In this document: piece after piece, positions 34,734-42,994 of the stretch | Layout: the number at the start of each line of letters is the position of its first letter | How positions within the stretch are numbered: position 1 is the stretch's first letter | Assembly: GCA_017410265.1 (NCBI GenBank) | Contig: JAFQRC010000001.1 | Span: 62,001-126,000 of the forward strand | From: Ruminococcus sp. | GTDB lineage: Bacteria > Bacillota > Clostridia > Oscillospirales > Acutalibacteraceae | DNA length: 64,000 bases | Direction of reading: 5' to 3' | Translations under genes and position numbers: made by a program | Notes under the pieces: model-generated | Seen by the model: the letters and a program-made list of their open reading frames with translations, nothing else | The model's database searches: none | What the model was told of the DNA's origin: nothing

Positions 34734-35399
34734 TTGAAAATAATGATCAAGAATTTTACAAAAAAGTTATCTCATAATTATGTTTTAAGCGATATTAATT
34801 TGGAGTTAGAAAGTGGAAAAATCTATGGATTTGTAGGTGAGAATGGTTCGGGTAAAACTATGCTTATGAGAGCGATCTGTGGTTTGATTTTACCTACTAT
34901 GGGTTATGTAGAAATTGATGGAAGGATAGTAGGCAAAGATATCTCTTTCCCTGATAATGTAGGTGTTTTGATTGAAAATCCAGGTTTCATTCCAGGTTAT
35001 AGTGGGTTTCGTAATTTAAAGGTATTAGCACAAATAAAAAATAAAATATCAAACGATAAAATTACTGAAACTTTAGAAAAAGTGGGTTTGGATCCAAATG
35101 ATAAGAAAAGCTTCAGAAAGTATTCCTTAGGGATGAAACAAAAACTCGGAATAGCAGCTGCAATAATGGAAAATCCAGAATTATTGATTTTAGATGAACC
35201 CTTTAATGGGCTTGATGAAGATTCTGTGAATAATATCAGAAATTTGATAATTGAAAGTAAAAAACCAAATAATATCATTATTCTATCTTGTCATGATAAT
35301 CAAGAAATAGAAATAATGTGCGATGAAATAGTGGAGATAAAGTTAGGAAAAATTGTGAGTATCAGAAAAAGTGAAAAATGGAAGGATAAAAATGAATAA
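34734..35399 (+). CDS. ABC transporter ATP-binding protein
   Basis: 221 residues from TTG at 34734, placed 11 bases after AAGG; a GTG at 34725 and an ATG at 34743 are alternatives. It shows Walker A GENGSGKT, a Q-loop equivalent in VLIENPGFIPGY, signature YSLGMKQKLGIAAAIM, Walker B LLILDEPFNGLD and an H-loop His in LSCHDN. It powers the three permeases encoded just before. The motif set is complete, so the pump should be active. The substrate is unknown; the secreted protein at 31049 or the autoinducer circuit are candidate links. Confidence 0.9.
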   Translation: MKIMIKNFTKKLSHNYVLSDINLELESGKIYGFVGENGSGKTMLMRAICGLILPTMGYVEIDGRIVGKDISFPDNVGVLIENPGFIPGYSGFRNLKVLAQIKNKISNDKITETLEKVGLDPNDKKSFRKYSLGMKQKLGIAAAIMENPELLILDEPFNGLDEDSVNNIRNLIIESKKPNNIIILSCHDNQEIEIMCDEIVEIKLGKIVSIRKSEKWKDKNE

Positions 35400-35967
35400 A
35401 TTTAAAAAAGTAAAAATAATAATTGCTGTTTTATTAGTCATTTGCCTGTTTTTTATATACAGTATGATGTGTTATAATGTAAATGCATTATATCCCCAAA
35501 ATAGGAAAACAATTTATAATTTTGGTGAAACTTTCGTTACTCAAAATGCTGAGGTTACAATTACAGATTCTATATTATTAAAAAATGAGAACATAGAAAG
35601 TGACCAGGAACTTTTTGACTTTTTGCAAGACAATATTGATTATTTGTTAGAAACTGAACTTAATTTAGCACTTATACAAGTTGTTATTAGTAATCCAACC
35701 AAAGAATCCATAATTGTGGATTTGACGGCTTTTCATCTTGAATCTGGCTCATTTTCATCACAATTCTATTATCCTTTAATGAAATATTACAATGATTGTG
35801 GAATGTATATTGAATTAGAAGAAGGAGAAGAAAAAGAGTTAACGCTTCCTATTCCCATTTCGTCAGTTTTATTTTTAAATTATTCCATTGAGAAAATAGA
35901 AAATCGCAGTTATTATCTAATTTGTACTCTATATCCTGAGAAAATAATGGCTGAAGTAAAGCTTTAA
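35392..35967 (+). CDS. Membrane-anchored extracytoplasmic protein
   Basis: 191 residues from the ATG at 35392, with GGAAGGA 10-16 bases upstream; it overlaps the ATPase stop by eight bases. An N-terminal membrane helix (IIIAVLLVICLFFIYSMMCY) is followed by an outer β-rich domain, with the pattern IQVVISNPTKESIIVDLTAF and a LEEGEEKELTLPIPI edge. It has the same architecture as the protein at 31591, so the operon is bracketed by two anchored outer proteins. The function is not known. Confidence 0.6.
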   Translation: MNKFKKVKIIIAVLLVICLFFIYSMMCYNVNALYPQNRKTIYNFGETFVTQNAEVTITDSILLKNENIESDQELFDFLQDNIDYLLETELNLALIQVVISNPTKESIIVDLTAFHLESGSFSSQFYYPLMKYYNDCGMYIELEEGEEKELTLPIPISSVLFLNYSIEKIENRSYYLICTLYPEKIMAEVKL

Positions 35968-36557
35968 TGACAGTGTTAAGTAAAAATGAAATATTAATAG
36001 ATTTAGGAATATACTGTATTATTAATCTGCTGTATATACAGAAAGTGATAATTTGATTAGTGAAAAATTGAAATATTTCAAAGAGAGTGTGTTTATTTTA
36101 TACGCTTGTGCTAATGTTACGACACATTAAATTTATCTATACATATATTTGTCTATGATAATGACTCTTTCTCAGCACTATTAATAGAACAAATGGATTT
36201 GATATAGTATTATTTCACAACTCAAAATAAAAAAAGCCAAGGTGATTGATATATTTATACATATTGTATATTTAGTGTTATATATTGGCTTTTGTGTGGT
36301 GTCTCTGCCCATTTGGTTTTATTTATGCAAACAACTTATATTAGATATTAGTAAAAACCTAATTATTAACTATTTCCTTAAATAGCTGTTATCTGTACTA
36401 ATTAATTATTTTTTACTCATAGTTGTTGTAATAGAAAATGATAGTTTTTTATTAATTAAACAAGTTAAGATATCTTGAGGTTACTAAATAAAATTGGATT
36501 CGGTAGTACTTATTAACAATTTATTTAATGTTGACAAATTAATGAAGTGCATAGTGA
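35968..36557. other. Intergenic, 590 bp
   Basis: AT-rich with no supported gene. The one structure seen is AAAAGCCAA (about 36232-36240) and TTGGCTTTT (36287-36295), a far-spaced 9-bp pair that may end the transporter operon. Nothing else is recognisable. Confidence 0.5.
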
Positions 36558-37496
36558 TTAGATTTCGAATTCTAGTTTGTTTCTTGGATGCTTTGTGGAA
36601 AGGATATTTTTCTGCTTATTGATACTAGTGTGAGTATATATTTGAGTGGTGGTAATAGAACTGTGTCCCAGCATTTGCTGTATATATCTAATGTCGACAT
36701 CTTCTTCAAGAAGGAGAGTTGCAAAAGAGTGTCGGAACATATGCGGAGTTATATGAATGCCTATTCCAGCATTTTTTGTGTATTTGTTTATCATATTTCT
36801 AACAGATTGCTCAGACAGTTGGTTGTGGAGTCTGTTTGTGAATATGTATTTATTATTAATTATCTCTAAACTAAAAACTTTTAGATATTCGTTAATTAGA
36901 GCTTGAATGTTTTTGTTGCATATTTGAATTAGACGTTCTTTTGAACCTTTCCCATAAATTTTTATTATATAATCATTAATGTCTATTTGTTCTAAAGTGA
37001 GAGAACATAACTCTGAAATTCGCATCCCTGTAGCAAAAAGTAGTTCTAGAATTAATGCGTTTCGTAATGCAGTATTTTTACTGTGTTGTGTAGTTTTGCT
37101 TTTGTATTCTGTATAAGCAAATCTCATTATTTGCTCGATGGTATTAATTGGAATAGTTTTAGGTAGAATAAATGGTTCTTTGTATTTAAGTTGAATTTTA
37201 TGAAATGGATTAATTTCTAGTATTTCTTCAATTTCAAGGTAATGAAAAAAAGCCTTTAGAGATGCAATTTTTCGTTTAATACTTTTCGGTTTATATATTG
37301 TATGAATGTATTCAATATATATTTGAATTGCTTTTTTATTAAACCAAGAGTAAGTGGTTGAACAACTGAATTCATAGTATTGATTCAGGTCGATTGAGTA
37401 TGATTTTATAGTTTTGTGGTCTAGATTTTTCCTGGCTGAGCAAAATTTCAGATAGTCATTTATTAACACTTCTAGTGGTTTTCTTTTTGTTTCCAA
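36558..37496 (-). CDS. Tyrosine recombinase (XerC/D-like), likely invertase of Thoeris segment
   Basis: 312 residues. The N-terminal core-binding domain (1-110) precedes a catalytic domain with all expected residues: Arg in ATGMRISELC, Lys in YGKGSKERL, HMFRHSFAT (His and Arg), LGHSS and the Tyr in TTQIYTHT. The length fits XerC/D-like recombinases and the invertases of phase-variable loci, not ICE integrases, which are usually longer. The element has a separate serine recombinase for integration. The gene lies 209 bases from a 72-bp inverted repeat that holds a recombinase-type core site, so DNA inversion there is its likely task (inference). Confidence 0.9.
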   Translation of the reverse strand: METKRKPLEVLINDYLKFCSARKNLDHKTIKSYSIDLNQYYEFSCSTTYSWFNKKAIQIYIEYIHTIYKPKSIKRKIASLKAFFHYLEIEEILEINPFHKIQLKYKEPFILPKTIPINTIEQIMRFAYTEYKSKTTQHSKNTALRNALILELLFATGMRISELCSLTLEQIDINDYIIKIYGKGSKERLIQICNKNIQALINEYLKVFSLEIINNKYIFTNRLHNQLSEQSVRNMINKYTKNAGIGIHITPHMFRHSFATLLLEEDVDIRYIQQMLGHSSITTTQIYTHTSINKQKNILSTKHPRNKLEFEI

Positions 37497-37662
37497 TGTT
37501 CATCGCTCCTAATATTTGATAAGACAATTATGCAACTACAAATTTAGAAAGTCTATTTAAATAGATAAATTAATTATTACTGTTGAGACATATGTTGATT
37601 ACAAAAAGCAAAATGAACAAAATAACGCAACGATGTTTATATCAAAGGTGAGATGATGTGTG

Positions 37663-37691
37663 TTCACAATTATGTCGAAATGTGTTATAAT
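37663..37691 (+). promoter_or_regulatory. Promoter just outside left inverted repeat
   Basis: TTCACA (37663-37668), a 17-base spacer and TATAAT (37686-37691), reading right into the segment bounded by inverted repeats. The predicted start near 37698 lies 8 bases before the left repeat. It now serves thsA. Confidence 0.7.
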
Positions 37692-37705
37692 ATAATACAA
37701 ATAAG

Positions 37706-37777
37706 GGATAACTAACAATTATCCTTCATTAATATGCAAACTTACAATAACTGTTAATTATTGTAAGTTTAAGAATT
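37706..37777 (+). repeat. 72-bp inverted repeat, left copy, with recombinase-type core
   Basis: Perfect inverse complement of 41450-41521. Inside it, AAACTTACAATAA (37738-37750), spacer CTGTTAA (37751-37757) and TTATTGTAAGTTT (37758-37770) form a 13-7-13 site, as tyrosine recombinases use. An outer GGATAA/TTATCC pair is at 37706-37724. Confidence 0.92.
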
Positions 37778-37857
37778 GAAATAGTACCAGTTTATTATTT
37801 GTCCTTCTGAAAAAGGATAGATAATTAAAATTATATGTGAGTATATGTGAGGTTTTT

Positions 37858-39228
37858 ATGCCATTAACAAGAGAAGAATTTCTTAATCAGTTTACTCGTC
37901 AAGCATTAGATGAGAGAATATCTCTGTTTGTCGGTGCGGGTGCATCAACTAATGCAGGCTATCCGTCATGGAACAATTTGTTTAAACCACTTGCCAGAGA
38001 ACTAGGAACAAACTCAAATGAAACAACAGATTATTATAGATTAGCACAATATTACTCTAATAAATTTGGACAGGCAGAACTTAGAAAACGCATAAATGAT
38101 ATAATAAATAAAAATGATTTTCAAAGCCCGTTGTTAACTGAATTAATTAACATTGGATTTACCAACATATGGACTACTAATTTTGATAATGCCTTGGAAC
38201 TTAATTATAAAAGCCGTAATATTTTGATCAACAAAGTATTTAGAGACGCTGATTTATCTAATGTAGAACTTAATAAAAGAATCAATATCTATAAAATGAA
38301 TGGTGATGTATCTAGTCCAGAAGGTCTTGTAGCTACTCAGGGTGATTATGAAAAGTATAAAGATAGTCACCGTATGATGTTGATGTTTTTCAAAAGAGAA
38401 TTAATTTCCAGTACATTTTTATTTATAGGATATAGTTTTACTGATTATTTAGCAGTAGATTGTTTAAGCGAAATAGCGAGATATTTGGGTGATGCAGCTC
38501 CATATCATTATACGATTATGAAAGAAAAGAGAAACGATCCTTTTTTTCGCCATTTTATCGATGATCTAGAACGAAGATATCACATTCGGGTTCTCTTAGT
38601 AAACGAGTTTGAAGAAGTACTCAATGTTTTAGTAGAATTGAATAATAGAATACGAAATAAAAAGGTATTTATTTCTGGAGCATTTCGTTCATTTGACCAC
38701 ACGATTGAAGAATATTCGCATAAATTGTCATATAGTTTAACTAAACATCTCTTGGATAATGATTATCGCATTGTAAATGGTATTGGCAGACATTTTGGAA
38801 CACAAATAATTGGATATGCGAATGAACACCTTGCTAAGAAAGGAATTAAGGATAAAGAGAAATATATTATTGTAAAACCATTTGTTGGTTTAGGCGAAGA
38901 ATCCATAAAAGACAAAAAAAGATTAAGAGAAGAGGTTATCGGCGGATGCGGTTCGGCTATATTTGTGTTTGGTGATTATAATCCCAATAAGCCAAATCCA
39001 CTTAGTGGTGTTAAGGAAGAGTATGAAATTGCAAAAAATAATCATAAAACGATTATTCCTATAGCCTGTACTGGGATGAGATCCGAATTAATATGGAGAG
39101 AAGCAAAAAACAATATAACAAAATACCCCTATTTAGAAAAAAGTATAGACTTATTGAATTCTAATACTGATACAGAGAAACTTGCAAAAACTATCTGTTA
39201 TATTTTGGATTCGGTACAAAACATATAG
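37858..39228 (+). CDS. thsA: ThsA-like SIR2-SLOG effector of Thoeris defence
   Basis: 456 residues from the ATG at 37858, 6 bases after GAGG. The N-terminal SIR2 domain shows FVGAGAS (24-30), WTTNFDNALE (105-114) and FLFIGYSFTD (188-197). The C-terminal SLOG domain (about 268-456) starts KKVFISGAFRSF and has GGCGSAIFVFG and KEEYEIAKNN. This is the order and length of ThsA, whose SLOG domain binds a cyclic ADP-ribose signal and switches on SIR2 NADase to stop phage growth. At the catalytic His of the KMHGD motif this protein has Asn148 (KMNGD), so activity may differ. It is the only gene of the segment on the + strand; its 3' end overlaps the TIR gene by 31 bases. Confidence 0.85.
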   Translation: MPLTREEFLNQFTRQALDERISLFVGAGASTNAGYPSWNNLFKPLARELGTNSNETTDYYRLAQYYSNKFGQAELRKRINDIINKNDFQSPLLTELINIGFTNIWTTNFDNALELNYKSRNILINKVFRDADLSNVELNKRINIYKMNGDVSSPEGLVATQGDYEKYKDSHRMMLMFFKRELISSTFLFIGYSFTDYLAVDCLSEIARYLGDAAPYHYTIMKEKRNDPFFRHFIDDLERRYHIRVLLVNEFEEVLNVLVELNNRIRNKKVFISGAFRSFDHTIEEYSHKLSYSLTKHLLDNDYRIVNGIGRHFGTQIIGYANEHLAKKGIKDKEKYIIVKPFVGLGEESIKDKKRLREEVIGGCGSAIFVFGDYNPNKPNPLSGVKEEYEIAKNNHKTIIPIACTGMRSELIWREAKNNITKYPYLEKSIDLLNSNTDTEKLAKTICYILDSVQNI

Positions 39229-39965
39229 TAATCTTGAATCAAAATGCATATAGAATTTTCAAGTAGCCACAACTCCCTATAGTCTATTGTTAAATTCAAA
39301 CAGGTTTCTGTAAACAATCTATCAAATACTTTTATAGGAATTATATTAATTGCATTAATGCTTATTGTATATGATTCAACAATTATGGTATATACCGCAA
39401 AAAGCAAGGCGATTCTACTATTGAGGTTAGCAACATCGAGTTTTGTATAGTTCTTCAGCAAAGAAACAATGGGCTTAGATATAATCTTTTTTGAACTTAA
39501 TATCTCTTGGATATTTTTATATTTATAATGTGCTAATATATCCTTTGTGATTTTACATGCAATATGATTTGCAACTTCTAATGTTCCTGTATCGCGAAAC
39601 ACTTCTTTAAAAATCAAATCTTTAACCCATTGAAATTCAGGTGGAACATCGGATGGTTTTATTTTAAATAATATTGGAAATATTGTAACTTCATTTTTGT
39701 GATAACGTTTTTTTAGTATTGCAATTTCTTCTGTTGCACATAATGAATTAATAGTGTTATGAGATAAGACGATTAAGGCATATCTACAATTTTCGGCACC
39801 TTCTTCAATGTTTTTTTCAAAACGATTATCACCCATAACCATCTCATATCTGTCATACCATATATCTATACCATAATTTTTAAGATGATACACTATAGAT
39901 TGTACTACATCATATCTGTCTTTTGCTGCGAAACAGATAAACAATTTATTCACTAATTTTTTCAT
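39198..39965 (-). CDS. thsB: TIR-domain protein, ThsB-like sensor
   Basis: 255 residues. A TIR domain fills residues 6-140: KLFICFAAKDRYDVVQSIVY, GIDIWYDRYEMVMGDNRFEK, ENCRYALIVLSHNTINSLCA and the Glu79/Glu80 that should hold the catalytic acid. The rest is α-helical without known domain. In Thoeris, the TIR protein detects infection and makes the cyclic ADP-ribose signal for ThsA. Here it is on the opposite strand and convergent with thsA, which is unusual. It is the last gene of a leftward operon with the HAD and kinase genes, 8 bases after the HAD stop, and has its own GAGG site. Confidence 0.83.
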   Translation of the reverse strand: MKKLVNKLFICFAAKDRYDVVQSIVYHLKNYGIDIWYDRYEMVMGDNRFEKNIEEGAENCRYALIVLSHNTINSLCATEEIAILKKRYHKNEVTIFPILFKIKPSDVPPEFQWVKDLIFKEVFRDTGTLEVANHIACKITKDILAHYKYKNIQEILSSKKIISKPIVSLLKNYTKLDVANLNSRIALLFAVYTIIVESYTISINAINIIPIKVFDRLFTETCLNLTIDYRELWLLENSICILIQDYYMFCTESKI

Positions 39966-39973
39966 ATGTAACC

Positions 39974-40777
39974 TCAGAATTTAAGTGTTTTCTTTTTTAA
40001 TATATTTTGCGTTATCCAAGAAGTAACGCCATCATTATCGTTTGTATCAGTTATATCATAAGCTACTTCTTTTAAGGCTGTAACAGCATTCCCCATTGCA
40101 ATACCTATATTTGCTTTTTCAAACATTTCTATATCGTTAACATCATCGCCGAATGCAATCATTTTTGCTGTGGACATGTGACAAAAGTTTGCTATATATT
40201 GTACAGCGGAACCTTTATTGGCTTTTTTGTTAACAATTATTGCATCACCTTGAGTAGTATAATAAAAAGCACTTTCGTTTGTCATATAGTTTTTTAAGGG
40301 AATTGATGAAAGGTGTTTTGATCTCAATCTAATGCGTTGAATGTCACAGTTTGGCAATTGACTTATACCGCATGTTGTTCTTGCATGCGTTTTCATATGA
40401 AAGATTTCGTTGCTTGTACTTAAAAAGTGCCACGGTTCTTGATAAACATCAATTGCTAAATCGGGAAAGTCATTATGCAAATTTAAAAGCATAGAAATTT
40501 CTCGTTCAAATGTCAGTAAATAACTTTTAATTAACCGGTTGTTAGCATAAATTTGTGCTCCATTGTAAAAAGCAATAAAATCATATGGTATATAATTAAT
40601 AAGATCGAGATTTTTTTGCGAATGTGAACGAGCCGTAATAATTGCTATACCATAACCCTTTGTTTTACATTTCACTAATATATCTATTGTTTTAGATGAA
40701 AAAGTTCCATTAGATAACAGGAGCGTTCCATCTAAATCAAAAAGAAGCATTTCCTTTATCATTTCTTTAGCATCCAT
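39974..40777 (-). CDS. HAD-superfamily Cof-type phosphatase
   Basis: 267 residues. Motif I is MLLFDLDGTLL, motif II is in AIITARS, and the final motif is IAFGDDVNDIEMFEKANIGI followed by AMGNAV. The C2-type cap lies between. This is the Cof/YbjI-like family, which removes phosphate from sugar or nucleotide phosphates; the real substrate is unknown. The ATG is 4 bases after the kinase stop, so the genes are coupled. A phosphatase between a nucleotide kinase and a TIR signal maker might tune or destroy a nucleotide signal (inference); it could also be ordinary cargo. Confidence 0.85.
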   Translation of the reverse strand: MDAKEMIKEMLLFDLDGTLLLSNGTFSSKTIDILVKCKTKGYGIAIITARSHSQKNLDLINYIPYDFIAFYNGAQIYANNRLIKSYLLTFEREISMLLNLHNDFPDLAIDVYQEPWHFLSTSNEIFHMKTHARTTCGISQLPNCDIQRIRLRSKHLSSIPLKNYMTNESAFYYTTQGDAIIVNKKANKGSAVQYIANFCHMSTAKMIAFGDDVNDIEMFEKANIGIAMGNAVTALKEVAYDITDTNDNDGVTSWITQNILKKKTLKF

Positions 40778-40781
40778 TGTT

Positions 40782-41417
40782 TTATAAGGATGTTCGGTTA
40801 AAACCTGTATTTTTTAATAATTCTAAAACTGAAGAATGTACAGTGTTAATTTCTTGATTTGCATCAATTCTCAAAATGCTATATTCTTCATATGGAATCA
40901 AAGATTCATATTGTTCTTTTTTTAATACTAAAGAATCCCTTCTCTCGCTATAGTGCAACGATGTACCATTTATTTCATTCCTTTTTTGTATGCGTTTGAT
41001 AGCAGTATCAATTTCTACATCAAAGTAAATACCCAAATCTGGTGATGGCAAACACTCCAGTGCTTTTGAAATACAAGCATATGATTTGTCTAAAAAAATA
41101 TTTGTGAATATACTAATACACATAATATATCTGTCTAAAATTACATTTTTCCCACTGTTAAGAATAGGAATAATACTATTGTGCATATTGTAAATGACAC
41201 TCCCTATATGTAGCATGTGCTTAAACTCTTTAGAAAAATAGTCTATTCTGTTAAAGTGGAGCTGTTTCTCAGCACTGTATAACTCTTCTTCAAACACGGA
41301 ATTTGTCATACAAGATGTACATATGGTATTGTTTATATTGCTTTCTCTTAGTTTGTTTAAAACAGTAGATTTACCTGAGCCATCAATGCCATACAAAACG
41401 ATTAGCTTTCCCCTCAT
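40782..41417 (-). CDS. Thymidylate-kinase-like P-loop nucleotide kinase
   Basis: 211 residues. The P-loop GIDGSGKST is at residues 10-18, the DRY-like motif is in NVILDRYIMCIS, and a lid-like segment rich in basic residues is at IKRIQKRNEINGTSLHYSER. This is the thymidylate kinase fold, but the sequence departs from housekeeping tmk, so the substrate is open. AGGAT precedes the ATG. Only 32 bases separate the start from the right inverted repeat, so it has no room for its own promoter inside the segment and depends on what lies outside or within the repeat. Confidence 0.82.
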   Translation of the reverse strand: MRGKLIVLYGIDGSGKSTVLNKLRESNINNTICTSCMTNSVFEEELYSAEKQLHFNRIDYFSKEFKHMLHIGSVIYNMHNSIIPILNSGKNVILDRYIMCISIFTNIFLDKSYACISKALECLPSPDLGIYFDVEIDTAIKRIQKRNEINGTSLHYSERRDSLVLKKEQYESLIPYEEYSILRIDANQEINTVHSSVLELLKNTGFNRTSL

Positions 41418-41449
41418 ACCCGTATCCTTTAAAAAACATAAATATTTTT

Positions 41450-41521
41450 AATTCTTAAACTTACAATAATTAACAGTTATTGTAAGTTTGCATATTAATG
41501 AAGGATAATTGTTAGTTATCC
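41450..41521 (-). repeat. 72-bp inverted repeat, right copy, with recombinase-type core
   Basis: Perfect inverse complement of 37706-37777. Core arms are at 41457-41469 and 41477-41489, spacer TTAACAG at 41470-41476. Flanking bases differ from the left copy (GCA against AAG outside), with no target-site duplication. Confidence 0.92.
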
Positions 41522-41710
41522 TGCATTGGAAAACCAGGATTGATGGTGTGTAGAAAAAACCACAACCTTAATGGCTGTGATATAAGTGGAATATGTTCGT
41601 AATTAAGACAATGAAACATTATTAATTGGTGAGTTGTATTAATGTGAAAAGATAATGCTTGTTTATTAAAAGACAGAATTATATTCGGATTTAAAAAGAG
41701 AATAGAACTC

Positions 41711-41739
41711 TTGAATTTATATACTTGTTGCGTTATAAT
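41711..41739 (+). promoter_or_regulatory. Promoter of DUF262 operon
   Basis: TTGAAT (41711-41716), a 17-base spacer and TATAAT (41734-41739), about 44 bases before the first start codon of the operon. Confidence 0.65.
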
Positions 41740-41782
41740 TAGGTGAATATATCCATTATTTTAATGTGCTAGAGGTGTTATT

Positions 41783-42994
41783 ATGTGTAAAGAGATTTCA
41801 GAACTTAATCAGAGTATAAATGATAATAAGGTGGAATATAATAATTCTAACGATGAAGTACAGTTGGACCGAGAAGACGGACAATTGAACACCTCGATAC
41901 ATTCTTCAAATGAAAGGGTATATCCGGTGAAAACTATTAAAGTGGAGCGTGGGTTTTACACTGCCTATGAGTTGAAAAGGAAATATGACAAGAAACCTTC
42001 TTTAGTTGTATTAGACAGTGATTTTCAGCGTGAAGATGTATGGGGGCTCCAACAACAAAGAGAACTGATTGAGAGCATATTAATGGGACTTCCTTTACCT
42101 ATATTTTATTTTAATCAAGACAAAACTGGGCGATTAATAGTTATTGATGGTAGACAGAGACTAAACGCTATTTTCTCATTTTTAGATAACAAATTTGCTT
42201 TAGATAAATTAAAAATTCTTGATGATTTTAATAAGAAAAAGTTTAAGGATTTAGATCCTGTATACCAATCAAAAATTGAAGATTATCAACTTATGGCACA
42301 TGTGATTCAGCCAACAACTCCTGACCAAGTTAAGTTTGATATATTTGATAGAGTTAACCGCGCTGGAACTAAGCTAAATAAACAAGAAATCCGCAATGCG
42401 TTATACCAGGGGCAAGCTACGGTTTTGCTCAATGAATTAAGCAAAACTACTGAATTTAACGATGCAACGGAAAACTACTTTTTGAAAGACAAAAGAATGA
42501 AGAATCGCTATTTGCTAATTCGTTTTATAGCCTTTTATTTGTATTATAACAATGAGCTTTATAAGAATAACAATATAATAGAAGGACTATATCAGTATAA
42601 TGGCGATATTGATGGCTTTTTAGGTTTATCTATGGAGTTTCTGAACTCAGCCTCTAAGGACAAAATTACAGAAATAAGGGCAATCACATTAGATGCATTG
42701 AAAAAAATTACTTTTTATTTGGGTGAAAATGCTTTTAGGTTGATAGATGTTAATTCTGATGGTAGTATAAAAAGATACCCTATTAATATTAATATATTTG
42801 AATCGTTGATGTATGCTATGACTATGTTACCAAACAAGAGGTATGATTTAATTATACCTATAAAGAAAAAAGTAGAAGAGTTAAAAAACAATACATCTTT
42901 CAGAAACAGCTTAAATAATCACAGAGACAGTGATATTAAAACTGAGTTTAGGTTTGATATGATAAATAAACTGGTAGGTGAAATTAATATATGA
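41783..42994 (+). CDS. DUF262 (GmrSD/ParB-like nuclease) protein
   Basis: 403 residues. The DUF262 domain covers about 50-250, with VLDSDFQREDVWGLQQQREL, ILMGLPLPIFYF and the hallmark VIDGRQRLNAIFSF, followed by FDRVNRAGTKLNKQEIRNAL. The domain is ParB/sulfiredoxin-like and is found in the GmrSD modification-dependent nuclease and several defence systems. The 50 N-terminal residues are charged and loose. There is no C-terminal DUF1524 HNH domain, so it is not a full GmrSD. AGAGGTG precedes the ATG. The stop overlaps the ATPase start (ATGA), fixing it as the first gene of a three-gene operon. Confidence 0.85.
   Translation: MCKEISELNQSINDNKVEYNNSNDEVQLDREDGQLNTSIHSSNERVYPVKTIKVERGFYTAYELKRKYDKKPSLVVLDSDFQREDVWGLQQQRELIESILMGLPLPIFYFNQDKTGRLIVIDGRQRLNAIFSFLDNKFALDKLKILDDFNKKKFKDLDPVYQSKIEDYQLMAHVIQPTTPDQVKFDIFDRVNRAGTKLNKQEIRNALYQGQATVLLNELSKTTEFNDATENYFLKDKRMKNRYLLIRFIAFYLYYNNELYKNNNIIEGLYQYNGDIDGFLGLSMEFLNSASKDKITEIRAITLDALKKITFYLGENAFRLIDVNSDGSIKRYPININIFESLMYAMTMLPNKRYDLIIPIKKKVEELKNNTSFRNSLNNHRDSDIKTEFRFDMINKLVGEINI

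Noticed and set aside
36558..37496. The tyrosine recombinase as the ICE integrase
   Set aside because: It lies in the middle of the cargo, is short, and a full-length serine integrase stands at the right end of the element.
37706..37777. The repeat as a simple transcription terminator
   Set aside because: It can fold into a hairpin but has no T-run, and the full 72 bp recur perfectly inverted 3.7 kb away, which terminators do not require.
37700..41525. The Thoeris segment as a DDE transposon with terminal inverted repeats
   Set aside because: There is no transposase inside, flanking bases are not duplicated, and the repeats hold a 13-7-13 recombinase-type core. Kept only as the alternative to inversion.
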